Below the pieces are notes generated by a model, which saw only the letters and a program-made list of their open reading frames with translations, did not search any database and was not told the DNA's origin. From Melghirimyces algeriensis (GTDB taxonomy: Bacteria; Bacillota; Bacilli; Thermoactinomycetales; DSM-45169), in NCBI RefSeq assembly GCF_900182565.1, contig NZ_FXTI01000004.1, positions 186,001-250,000 of the forward strand: DNA of 64,000 bases, read 5' to 3'. The position numbers and the translations under genes are program-made. Shown here in pieces: positions 53,201 to 62,800 of this stretch (position 1 is its first letter; every line of letters starts with the position of its first letter).

Positions 53201-56200
53201 GAACGGGAACACCATTGGGAGACCCTGTGGAAATTGATGGGATTCAACGGGCATTTCGCACGTATACGTCCAAAAAACAATACTGTGCGATTGGCTCTGT
53301 CAAAGCCAACATTGGACATTTATACGAGGCGGCTGGAATTGCCGGATTGATTAAAGCAGTTTTGTGCTTACAACATCAAAAGATTCCCCAAATGACCCAT
53401 TTTGAGAAACCGAACCGGAACATTCACTTTGAACAATCTCCGGTCTATGTCCCGACACAATTGACAGAATGGACAACGGACGGTGTGCCCCGAAGGTGCG
53501 GTGTCAGTTCATTCGGTTTCAGCGGGACAAACTGTCATATTGTGTTGGAAGAGTTTACAGAGAACGGTGAGGAGCATACCCAACCCTCTTCTGACGATTT
53601 AAACCTGTTTACCCTGTCCGGCAAAACCCGCGGTGCCTTAAAGAAGCTGGCACAGCGGTATGCAGACTTTGTGGTGAGGAAACCGAATGTATCTGTAAAT
53701 GATCTGTGCTATACAACCAATACGGGTAGAGCGCACCATCATCATCGACTGGCCATGATCGTAAAAAATCGAAACGAACTGAAAGAAAGACTGGCAGCAT
53801 TTATCGAGAACGATGCTTCATATGACAACGTATTCAGCGGTGTGTGTTCACCCGATGGAAATATGGAGCAGACCGAAGCTGCTCAGACGCTCCAGATGAA
53901 ATGGTTGGAAAAGAAAAAAATCACAGAAAATGACTTGTCTGCTTTGTGCCAGTTCTATATCAAAGGGGCCAACATCGATTGGGAACAGTTTTATGTTCAT
54001 AAAACACCGCGAAAAAAATGCCCATTACCGGATTATCCATTTGAAAAATTGCGTTGTTGGGTAGATTTTCCCACCGATCAAACAGATAAAAATGTTGAGG
54101 AAACGGAACATAAGAGGAGGACAAACTTGGGAGAGAAAGAGGTATATTCGATTTCACCGGATATTCATTCATCCGTAAAAAGCATCATTCAACATGCGAC
54201 AGGTCTAAAATCGGATGAAATAGGGACCTCGACTCATTTCCTGGAGCTGGGAATGGATTCCATTATGCTGAATCAGGTGAGGCAGGAGATTTTGAATGCT
54301 TTTCATATAGATATTCCTGTCAACCGGTTTTTTGAATCGATCACCGATTTGCATAAATTGGTTCGCTTTATTGAAGAAAAAGTCCCTACCCAGGCGCTGA
54401 AAAAGATGCCTTCAGATACAGATACCCCCATGGAGCATACGGAACAGCCGGCACAGAAGCTGGATGACTCAATGGAAACAAAAATTTATGGTGACCGGTC
54501 ATCGGTTGAACACATTATGGAGAATCAACTGCAGTTGCTGAATCAGCAGCAACAAAATATGAATCAGATCTTCAGTCAACAATTGGAAGTGCTCAAAGGG
54601 CTGCAAACAGAAAGAGAAGTTGCCGCTGCCACTTCGCTTCAGGAGTTGCCCAAGCCGGTTCAACAAGAGGGACGAGTCAAAACGTCTTCCAAGCAAGTTA
54701 CATCTTCGTCCAACCGGACCCGTCCCAACGATCCATCCAATCCCTTTACTCCCTATCAACCCATTGTGGTTGGAGAAGAGGGAAATTTTACGGAAAAGCA
54801 AAAGGTGTTTTTGCATCGTTTTATTGAGAAGTATGTCAAACGGACGCAAGGCTCCAAAACCTTTATCCAGGATAACCGGTTTGTCCATGCAAATAACCGA
54901 AATGCAGCCGGGTATCGTTCCTACTGGAAGGAAATCATATACCCCATTGTTACGGAACGGGGTTTTGGTCCCTATATGTGGGATGTGGATGGAAACAAAT
55001 ATATTGATCTGACAATGGGATTTGGTGTCAATCTGTTCGGTCATAATCCAGAATGGATAACAGATAAATTACACAAACAGATCCATTCCAATACGCCGCC
55101 TTTGGGTCCAATGTCCAATACTGCAAGTAAAGTGGCTGAATTGATCAGTGAGCTCACAGGGGTTGAACGCGTTGCGTTTTATAACTCCGGTACCGAAGCC
55201 GTGATGGTTGCGCTTCGTTTGGCCAGAGCGGTCACGGGACGCTCCAAAATTGCTTTGTTTGCCGGCTCCTATCATGGAACGTTTGATGGGGTGCTTGCCG
55301 TTTCAGATCCCAACTCGGAAAATGCACAAGCCCAACCGATGGCTCCAGGAGTTCCTTCCAGCATGATGGAGGACGTGATCGTTCTAAACTATAACCATCC
55401 ACATTCCTTGGAACTGCTTCAAAAGCATGCGGATGAACTGGCCGCCGTTCTTGTTGAACCCGTCCAAAGCCGCAGGCCTGACTTGCAACCGGAAAACTTT
55501 TTGAAGCAAGTCAGGGAAATCACCCAACAATCCGGTACCGCTCTGATCTTCGATGAGATTATTACAGGGTTTCGCATTCACCTTCGAGGTGCTCAGGCCT
55601 GGTATGGGATTGAGGCAGATTTGGTGACCTATGGAAAAGTGATCGGTGGAGGCATGCCAATCGGGGTGGTTGCAGGAAAATCTAAATTTATGGATGCTGT
55701 GGACGGAGGCATGTGGCAGTTTGGAGATGCATCTGAGCCCTCCAATGTAAGGAAGAAAACGTTTGTTGGGGGAACATTCTGTACCCATCCACTGGCAATG
55801 ACGGCAGCGATGCAAGTGCTTCAGCATCTGAAATCAAAGGGAGTAGGTCTTCAATCAGAATTAAATCATCGAACGGCCAAAATGGTAGCAACACTTAACA
55901 CATTCTTCAAAGAAAACAATGTACCCATGCAAGTGGTTCATTGCGGTTCATTGTTCCGATTTGTTTCCTTTGGAGATATTGAACTGTTTTTCTATCTCTT
56001 GATTCATAAAGGGATCTATATCTGGGAGGGACGCAACTGCTTTTTGTCAACGGCTCACTCCGATGAGGATATTGACCGGATCATTCAGGCGGTGAAAGAA
56101 AGTATCCATGAATTGAGAGAAGGTGGATTTCTGCCGGAACCGCCACAGCCACCGGATGGAGATGGAGATGGCAGAAGCGATGATACACCCAGCACTCCTG

Positions 56201-59200
56201 TAACCCTACCGTTAACAGAGGAACAGAAACAGATCTGGTTTGCTTCAAAGGCGCGGAACGACCAGTCAGTAGCATTTAATGAAACGGTGGCGCTTCGGTT
56301 GAATGGGGCATTCCAACGGAATGCATTCAATGATGCCGTAAAAACTCTTGTAAAACGCCACGAAACCTTGCGAACGGTGATCCATCCCAATGGCGAAGAG
56401 CAACATATTTTACCGGATGTTCCCGTCACCATTCCGATTGTGGATTTTTCCGATGATCCAGAGGATCAACGGGAGCAACACATGGAGGAGTGGTTTGAAA
56501 AGCAAGGCCGAATCCCGTTTGATCTGTCGTCCAATCATCCGTTGTTCCGGATTCATGTTTTAAAATCGGATCCATCTTCATATATCCTGGTGTTTACTTT
56601 CCACCATATTATGATGGATGGATGGTCGATCGATCTGTTTATCCGCGAATTGGCGACGCTTTATACCTCAATTTGTCAAGGAAAACCAACGGAGAGTTTG
56701 CCCGCTCCAACACAGTTTCAGGATTTTATGGATTGGCAGCAGCGACAATTGATGAATCATACAAACAAAGAGGCTGCTGCATTTTGGAATCAAGTGTTTG
56801 CTTCCCCCATTCCCGCGATGGACCTTCCATCCGAGCATGGAGGGATGATGAAACCATCCTTTCGGGGGGAAAGAGTCAGCATTCAAATCGATCGTTCACT
56901 GACACAGAAATTGCGAGCGCTGAGCATTCGGTCAGGAAACAGCCTATTTGTCACACTTCTTGCAGCCTATCAAGTGTTTATACATCGTTTGACCGGAAAC
57001 CAATCGATTGTGGTGGGGGTTCCAATCGCCGGACAGGCCCAGATGGAACAGCCTGTTCTGATGGGCAATTGTACACACTTGCTGCCCGTTTGCACCCAGA
57101 TCGGGGAGCAAGAATCCTTCTTCAACTATCTTGCTCAGGTAAAGCAATTGATGATGGATCTCGAAAACTATCAGCATATTCCATTGTCTTTGATAACAGA
57201 GAATCTAAATGAACCTGCCATTCCAAGGATGAATGTTCTGTTTAATATGGACAGGCCCATGAAAGAGCTTGATTTTGCTGGCTTTAAGGCCAAATGGATG
57301 TCCATTCCCATTCAGTATTCAAAATATGATATGTTCCTGAATGCCATGGATGTAAATGGGGAGATTTGGTTTGATTTTGATATCAATACGGACTGGGTGA
57401 GCCCTGAAACATTCCGGCAGTGGGCTAAGTATTTTCATCATCTTTTGAAAACCTTGGCCAACAGTGATAATCCCGATTTTTCAGAGCTATCTTTACTTGC
57501 CGATCCAGATCTTGAACAAGCGTTTGTGGGCTACCGGGACACCCATACTGCGGTTTATTTGTTAGATTCCTATATGCAACCGGCTCCTGTCGGTGTGATG
57601 GGTGAGTATGTTGTTCGGGATGGAAAAACGTTCTCTTCAACCGGAATGCTGGCCCTTCAAAATGCGGATGGTCGAATAACAGAATTTGGATCGGTAAAAC
57701 GCCGAAAGCGGGTTCAAGGTCACGATGTATATCTGGATTTGCTTGAACAATCGATTGTAGCCATGCCATCCATCACGTCGTGCTTCGTTAGGGCACAAAC
57801 GGACGAGGATGGTAAAAATGCTATGCTTACAGCTTATGTGACAACGGATGAGAACAATGTGGATACAGCACAGCTGCGAAAACAACTGTTGCAAAAAATG
57901 CCGGATTATTGGGTGCCAAAACAGTTGGTTGTCGTTGATGTGATTCCGCGGACACCAGAAGGAGATATTGATATGAACCGGTTGCCAACACCGGAAGAAG
58001 CGGCGGATGGCGAGTCGGATTTAAAAGATATGGGCAGTGAAACAGAAGAAACAATTCGAGAGATATGGAAGAACGTACTGGGGATCTCAACGGTCCGTCT
58101 GGATGATCATTTCTTTGATTTGGGCGGAAACTCTTTGCAAGCGACCATGATGTTTTCCAGAATACAGAAGGAGTTTAAAAAGCAACTTTCCCTTAGTGAG
58201 CTGTTTCAGACGCCAACCGTTTCTGAGTTGGCCAAACGATTGGATGAAATGGATGAAAAAGACTGCCGACCGATTCAGTCATTGCAAGAAACGAAGGTCA
58301 ACGCGATTGAACCGGGAGTTTATGAGCTTTCCCATGGACAGAAACGCATATGGTTTCGGGAACAGTTTACCCGTCACACTGTTGGGGATTTGTACATTTA
58401 CGAGATGGATGGAGAAGTGGATGCGAAAGCGATGCAACGAGCATTGCACGTCCTGATTGACCGACATGGGATTATGCGTACCACATTGATTGAACGTGAA
58501 GGGAAACCGTATCAAAAGGTGCAACCGTCATTGGACGTACCGTGTCAATATGAGGATCTGTCACAACAATCGGAGGTAGAACGCTCCAAACGATTGGCCC
58601 AAGCGGTTGCAGAAGAGAGTCACAAGTTGTTTGATTTAACACGGGAATCGTTTTACAGGATGACGCTTTTTCGGTTGACCCCGCATAAGCATTTGCTTTT
58701 GTTGTGTGTACATCACATTGGACATGATGGTTGGTCCCATCAGGTATTCATGAAAGATCTGTTTAAAATGTACCGAGCGATTGTTCAGGGAGAAGATCCA
58801 TCACAGTTGCCATTGCCACTGCAATATGTAGATTTTGTCCGTTGGCAACATGAACGACTCAACGACGGTTCTTTGGAGTTACAGCGAACGTATTGGTTGG
58901 ACAAGCTGAAAGACGTGGTGGAAGTACCATATGTTCCACATGATACAGATATTCCACCGGAAGAACAGAACCCTTCGGATGTTCGGGTACGCTCACTGAA
59001 AACGGAGTTGGTTCAGTCCCTTCGTCAGTTAACGTCTGAGGTGGGTGGGACAAGCTATATGACCGTTCTTGCAGCGTTGAAAATCTGGCTGGGAAGACTG
59101 ACCAACCAGACTATGATTACGATTGGGTCGACACTCTCCGGACGAACACACTCCGATTTGGAAAAAATTCTTGGCGTTTGTATTAATCCGGTGGCGATGC

Positions 59201-59709
59201 GTACGGATTTGTCGGGCAATCCGACACTTTTGCAGATCTTGAAGCGTGTTCAGAAGACAGCGATTGGTGCTTATGAGAACCAGGATTATCCCTTTGACCT
59301 GATTGTTCAAGATCAGCGAACACGACACGGTGGGGATCCCACCTTCTATACCATCAGTTTCATCGGTCAGAATGCGCATACGGAAAAGCTGGAGTATGAC
59401 GGGGTTACACTTCGCCTATGTCCGCCAGAGAGTCTCCTACAGGAAGAGAAAATGGAAAGCATTGCAAACGACAGGTTTAACGATGATGAAAAGGTTACGT
59501 TTGATCTGATGCTATATCTCTTTGAAGACCCAAACAGCCTGTTGCTGGAAGCGCGCTACAATCCGAGCAAATTTCGACCGGAGACGGTGGACAGTTTTCT
59601 GGAACAGATGGAGCATGTACTTACCCAAATGGCTGAACATCCAGAGCTTCGTCTGTCACAAGTGGAGCTATCAAAAGAAGAAGAAGATTTGGATGAATTA
59701 TTTGATTAA
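50272..59709 (+). CDS. Hybrid acyl ligase/PKS/aminotransferase/NRPS (iturin-type starter)
   Basis: 3145 aa. Domain order by base position: acyl-AMP ligase 50280-51970 (FSSGSTGSPKGVMLTHEN, TGRRKEIIFING); ACP1 about 51990-52220 (Ser at 52102); KS 52296-53570 (Cys at 52804 in DTACSSSL, His in ETHGTGTPLG, KANIGHLYEAAG); KS-AT linker with the AT deleted, 53600-54060; ACP2 about 54130-54380 (ELGMDSIML, Ser at 54259); Gln-rich linker; PLP aminotransferase 54740-56120 (PLP Lys at 55636 in VTYGKVIGGG); C domain 56197-57480 (HHIMMDGW intact, 56602); adenylation remnant 57480-57990; PCP with GGNSL (Ser at 58132); C domain 58300-59640 (HHIGHDGW intact, 58711). The aminotransferase makes a beta-amino fatty acid, as in iturins. 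ATG at 50272 follows GGAGG by 8 bases; the ATG at 50257 overlaps it. Confidence 0.93.
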   Translation: MQSPLTLVDVITALKEEENRGITFISSDKEEKFVSYQQLYNRARSILGYMQSMGIKAGDELILQIRDNDLYSFTATFWGCILGGIIAVPVTVGSNNEQRKKLFKIWKTLNNPYVMTTDSAIQRLFQHTKDPQDLHCVQQMNKRSLLLEDINGDRQKGTVYDASPQELAFIQFSSGSTGSPKGVMLTHENLITNTRAIKNRLEIQPKDAFLSWMPLTHDMGIITFHLTPVLAGVQHYLMPTSLFIRRPSLWMKKTNDHRATILGSPNFGYKYFLSKLKPNVAKGWDLSHVKVILNGAEPISTQLCDQFLNRLGQYGLKRNVMHMGYGLAEASVAVSIGRYEFRPIHLHRHQLNVGEPIHEVEEGDRDCLTFVDEGLPVDDCSFRICDDHNRPLPERVIGQIQIKGKNVTQGYYNNPEATKKAITQDGWVRTGDLGFVQNGRLIITGRRKEIIFINGQNVYPHDIERIAEEVQGVELGKAAVCGVRHADTHEEKIVVFVVYKNKLETFVHLAQELRKHINERTGWLISDVIPIRQIPKTTSGKVQRFKLAYDYENGVYDDISKELKKWVSQEANDSALSKNQIEKRLLEIFREHLQSGEISVQDRFFQIGISSMKLVEIAERIDEELGVHLEVADFFANPTISKLADFIGTSRHGQESHLNRPANKAQDGNTQQSEKDIAVIGISLKFPKADDIDSFWRNVATGRDCIGPLNETRRKDAEAYLNGLGRKGEFVEGGYLDEIDTFDYPFFKLTPKEASLTDPNQRLFLQTAWNAIENAGYGGEKLSGDQVGVYVGFSKSGYEYDRLLSEVTPESLPQYAVGNLSSIISSRISYLLNLKGPAVTVDTACSSSLVAVHMACKSMLNGDCRMALAGGVNTLPLPVRAGIGMESSDSRARAFDDHADGTGWGEGVAAVLLKPLNQAIQDGDYIHAVIKGSAINQDGTTVGITAPNPQAQSELMVQAWEDADIHPETITYMETHGTGTPLGDPVEIDGIQRAFRTYTSKKQYCAIGSVKANIGHLYEAAGIAGLIKAVLCLQHQKIPQMTHFEKPNRNIHFEQSPVYVPTQLTEWTTDGVPRRCGVSSFGFSGTNCHIVLEEFTENGEEHTQPSSDDLNLFTLSGKTRGALKKLAQRYADFVVRKPNVSVNDLCYTTNTGRAHHHHRLAMIVKNRNELKERLAAFIENDASYDNVFSGVCSPDGNMEQTEAAQTLQMKWLEKKKITENDLSALCQFYIKGANIDWEQFYVHKTPRKKCPLPDYPFEKLRCWVDFPTDQTDKNVEETEHKRRTNLGEKEVYSISPDIHSSVKSIIQHATGLKSDEIGTSTHFLELGMDSIMLNQVRQEILNAFHIDIPVNRFFESITDLHKLVRFIEEKVPTQALKKMPSDTDTPMEHTEQPAQKLDDSMETKIYGDRSSVEHIMENQLQLLNQQQQNMNQIFSQQLEVLKGLQTEREVAAATSLQELPKPVQQEGRVKTSSKQVTSSSNRTRPNDPSNPFTPYQPIVVGEEGNFTEKQKVFLHRFIEKYVKRTQGSKTFIQDNRFVHANNRNAAGYRSYWKEIIYPIVTERGFGPYMWDVDGNKYIDLTMGFGVNLFGHNPEWITDKLHKQIHSNTPPLGPMSNTASKVAELISELTGVERVAFYNSGTEAVMVALRLARAVTGRSKIALFAGSYHGTFDGVLAVSDPNSENAQAQPMAPGVPSSMMEDVIVLNYNHPHSLELLQKHADELAAVLVEPVQSRRPDLQPENFLKQVREITQQSGTALIFDEIITGFRIHLRGAQAWYGIEADLVTYGKVIGGGMPIGVVAGKSKFMDAVDGGMWQFGDASEPSNVRKKTFVGGTFCTHPLAMTAAMQVLQHLKSKGVGLQSELNHRTAKMVATLNTFFKENNVPMQVVHCGSLFRFVSFGDIELFFYLLIHKGIYIWEGRNCFLSTAHSDEDIDRIIQAVKESIHELREGGFLPEPPQPPDGDGDGRSDDTPSTPVTLPLTEEQKQIWFASKARNDQSVAFNETVALRLNGAFQRNAFNDAVKTLVKRHETLRTVIHPNGEEQHILPDVPVTIPIVDFSDDPEDQREQHMEEWFEKQGRIPFDLSSNHPLFRIHVLKSDPSSYILVFTFHHIMMDGWSIDLFIRELATLYTSICQGKPTESLPAPTQFQDFMDWQQRQLMNHTNKEAAAFWNQVFASPIPAMDLPSEHGGMMKPSFRGERVSIQIDRSLTQKLRALSIRSGNSLFVTLLAAYQVFIHRLTGNQSIVVGVPIAGQAQMEQPVLMGNCTHLLPVCTQIGEQESFFNYLAQVKQLMMDLENYQHIPLSLITENLNEPAIPRMNVLFNMDRPMKELDFAGFKAKWMSIPIQYSKYDMFLNAMDVNGEIWFDFDINTDWVSPETFRQWAKYFHHLLKTLANSDNPDFSELSLLADPDLEQAFVGYRDTHTAVYLLDSYMQPAPVGVMGEYVVRDGKTFSSTGMLALQNADGRITEFGSVKRRKRVQGHDVYLDLLEQSIVAMPSITSCFVRAQTDEDGKNAMLTAYVTTDENNVDTAQLRKQLLQKMPDYWVPKQLVVVDVIPRTPEGDIDMNRLPTPEEAADGESDLKDMGSETEETIREIWKNVLGISTVRLDDHFFDLGGNSLQATMMFSRIQKEFKKQLSLSELFQTPTVSELAKRLDEMDEKDCRPIQSLQETKVNAIEPGVYELSHGQKRIWFREQFTRHTVGDLYIYEMDGEVDAKAMQRALHVLIDRHGIMRTTLIEREGKPYQKVQPSLDVPCQYEDLSQQSEVERSKRLAQAVAEESHKLFDLTRESFYRMTLFRLTPHKHLLLLCVHHIGHDGWSHQVFMKDLFKMYRAIVQGEDPSQLPLPLQYVDFVRWQHERLNDGSLELQRTYWLDKLKDVVEVPYVPHDTDIPPEEQNPSDVRVRSLKTELVQSLRQLTSEVGGTSYMTVLAALKIWLGRLTNQTMITIGSTLSGRTHSDLEKILGVCINPVAMRTDLSGNPTLLQILKRVQKTAIGAYENQDYPFDLIVQDQRTRHGGDPTFYTISFIGQNAHTEKLEYDGVTLRLCPPESLLQEEKMESIANDRFNDDEKVTFDLMLYLFEDPNSLLLEARYNPSKFRPETVDSFLEQMEHVLTQMAEHPELRLSQVELSKEEEDLDELFD
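57480..57990 (+). pseudogene. Vestigial adenylation domain inside the hybrid synthetase
   Basis: Only about 170 residues lie between the first C domain and the PCP where an adenylation domain of about 500 is expected. The remnant begins at the part following motif A5 (VYLLDSYMQPAPVGVMGE, compare VYLLD..QPVPVGVxGE) and keeps shadows of A7 (STGMLALQNADGRI, catalytic Asp of TGD lost) and A10 (EGDIDMNRLP, the invariant Lys of NGKxDR lost). Motifs A1 to A5, including the ATP-binding loop, are absent. The reading frame is intact, so the deletion is internal and not a sequencing frameshift. The PCP behind it cannot be charged by this remnant. Confidence 0.85.
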
Positions 59710-59809
59710 CAGATTACAATCGTGGATCTGAGTCTGATTTGGAGAACAACCTATCGCATGCGTCACGTTTTCATCGAATCAGCAGATGATTGAATGTTTA
59801 GAAAGGGTG

Positions 59810-62800
59810 ATGGATTTGAATTATCTGTCCAAAGAAAATGTACAGGGGATAGTGGAACTTTCTCTGATACAAAAAGAGATGTTAGATGGCAATACCTTTA
59901 CACAGGTTGTCTACACCCTGAGGGATCGTCTTCATCGGGATTGTCTGCGCGAGGCATGGGAGGAGACAGTGGCGGAGCATCCGTCGTTGCGATCCGTGTT
60001 TCGTACACTTAAGAACCGAATAGTGCAGGTGTTGCTCAAACAACGGCCGATTGCCATGGAATGGCAGGATCTGTGTGGTTTGAAGGAGGAGGAAAAACAG
60101 GCCCGATTTCAATCGCTTGCCAACCGTCATCGCGAACCGATCAAATTCGATCAGGGACCGTTGATCCGTTTGGCCGTGTGCCGATGGGACGATGAGCGGA
60201 TGCTGCTTCTGTGGACCCATCATCCCTTGTGTATGGATGACAACAGTCGTGACATGATTGTCAACGAGTGGTTGGCGCGTGCAAAAGGGATGGAGCAAAC
60301 CATCCCGCAGCGCAGGTTGTATCAGGATTACCTGAAATGGGAAGCAGGACAGGATGGGATGCCGGCCAAGCAATATTGGACAGAGAAACTGGCCGACTGG
60401 GAACCGGCTCCGATGCTGGAGACAATGAACCAGGCGCTGGAAAACGGCACAAACCTTCGTTGTCGTACTCTACTGTCAAAAGGACTTTCTCGTCAGTTGG
60501 AAGAGGTTGCGAAGCAGTACAATGTTTCTTCCGAAGCAGTGACACTTGCATCATGGTTTCTGTTGCTCAATGTGTACAGCGGGGAAGAGAGCGTTTCTTG
60601 TGGTGCAACCGTGCCAGGGCGTCCAGATTCGTGTGAAGGGGCAGAGCTGATCATTGGTCCGTTATCCCATGCCTTGCCGATGCGGACGGTTCTTGCCGCT
60701 GATCAACGTGTGGATGAATTGCTGCTCTCCACACAGCAACAATGGGAAAACTTGAACACCTTTGGTTATATCCCAAATGAGACCGTGCGCAAGTATGGCG
60801 GTTTCAGAGAAGACACCGACCTGTTTGACAGTTTGGTGACCGTACGGCACAAGGCTGAAGGTGACTCCGGCAATCCCCAGCTCCTCTGCCGTGCGGGGCA
60901 AGAACAGGTTGAAGTGATTGTATCGATTGGATCACAGTGGGAAATTGAATGCTTTCAGCCTGGCAATGGATCTTTACAATCTTTGGAACGTTTACAACAG
61001 CATTTTATCAGAATGCTGACCAATATCGCCGAACATCCGAGTGCACAACTTCGTGAACTAATTCTGTTGTCCAATGAGGAACGCCAGTTGATTCAGGAGC
61101 AGATTAACCAAACCAAACTGGCCGTACCCTCCCTCAACCGTATAGCTCATCAGGTGATTGAGGATCAGGTGGAAAAACGACCACATGCCATTGCAGCGGT
61201 GTGCGGTATGGAGTCTGTCACTTATGCGGAGTTAAACCAGCGCGCCAACCAATTGGCGCACTGGCTTCGTGAACAAGGGTTTGGGCGTGATGATCTGGCC
61301 GCTCTGTTGGCTGAACGAAGTATTGAGATGCTGGTTGGGATTCTTGGCATATTGAAAGCAGGTGGGGCTTATGTACCATTGGATTCTGCACATCCTGACA
61401 GTCGACTGTTGACTATCCTGGAAAACAGTGGTGCCAAGATGATTCTGACGGAATCCCGTTGGCAATCCCGAAGCCTAGAGTTGAGTTCGGCACTTTTGCA
61501 AGCACCTGTTGTTTTTTCTCTCAATAAGGGAGATGGTCGGTGTGCAGATATAGACGGGCTGACTTCCTACCCTGCACAAAATCCGGAGTTGGTGAATCAA
61601 CAGGGAGATCTGGCCAATGTGTTCTTTACCTCCGGTTCTACGGGGCAGCCGAAGGGGGCGATGGTGGAGCATGTAGGGATGCTTAATCACCTATATGCCA
61701 AAATTCATCTCTTGGGGTTAAACGAGAACAGTGTGGTTGCCCAGAACGCATCCCATTGCTTTGATATTTCTGTCTGGCAGTTTCTGGCGCCCTTGATGAC
61801 TGGTGGGCGGGTTGTGATCTATGGCAATGATACGGCGACCGATCCGCGGGCACTATTTCGTTCTGTGCAACGGGATGGTGTGACCGTCTTGGAAATGGTG
61901 CCTGCCATGATTGAAATGCTTCTGCATGAAGCAGGTGATTATGAACCAAAGCAACGCCTTCTTCCTCAGCTTCAATATATGATTTCCACAGGAGAGGGGT
62001 TGCCAGTTTCCCTTTGTCGCAAGTGGCTTAAAGCGTATCCGAACGTAAAGGTTGTCAATACGTATGGAGCAACCGAATGTTCAGATGATACGGTCCATGA
62101 AGTGATAAGTGGTTCGTATCCGCATGATGATCATTCCCATGTTGCTCTCGGAACATCGATTCCCAACATGCAACATTATCTGCTTGATCCTTGGCAACGG
62201 CCGGTGCCGGTTGGCTGTGTCGGAGAAGTTTATATTACGGGGATCGGAGTGGGACGTGGCTATTTGAACGATCCGGAACGCACGGCTGAAGCCTACCTGA
62301 AAAATCCATTTTCGGATGGATTGGGCGAGCGAATGTATAAAACGGGAGATTTGGCCCGGATAACGCCTGATGGTCGGATGGTATTTATCTCACGTGCTGA
62401 TTTTCAAGTGAAAGTTCGGGGATATCGTATTGAACTGGGTGAAATCGAGTCCGTTTTATTGCGTCATCAAGCGGTCAGACAATGTCTGACACTTGTCCGG
62501 CCAGATCAAGGTGGCAACAATCGCATCTTGGCCTATATGGTGTTAAATGAATCCGTGGAAGAACACAAATTGCGCGAATACCTGGAGACACATTTGCCAG
62601 AGTATATGGTGCCGGAACACCTGATGATTCTGGAATCGATGCCTTTGAACCGCAATGGAAAGGTTGATCGCAAGGCTTTGCCGGACCCTGATGCCTCCGG
62701 ACGGTCCACCACGGTTTACATACCTCCGCGTGACGATTGGGAAAAGGCACTGGTGAAGATCTGGCAAGACGTTTTGGAGGTTGACAAGATTGGTATCGAC

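Noticed and set aside
59794..60012. 72-residue frame after the hybrid synthetase
   Set aside because: Out of frame with the second NRPS, which starts at 59810 and continues to the edge.
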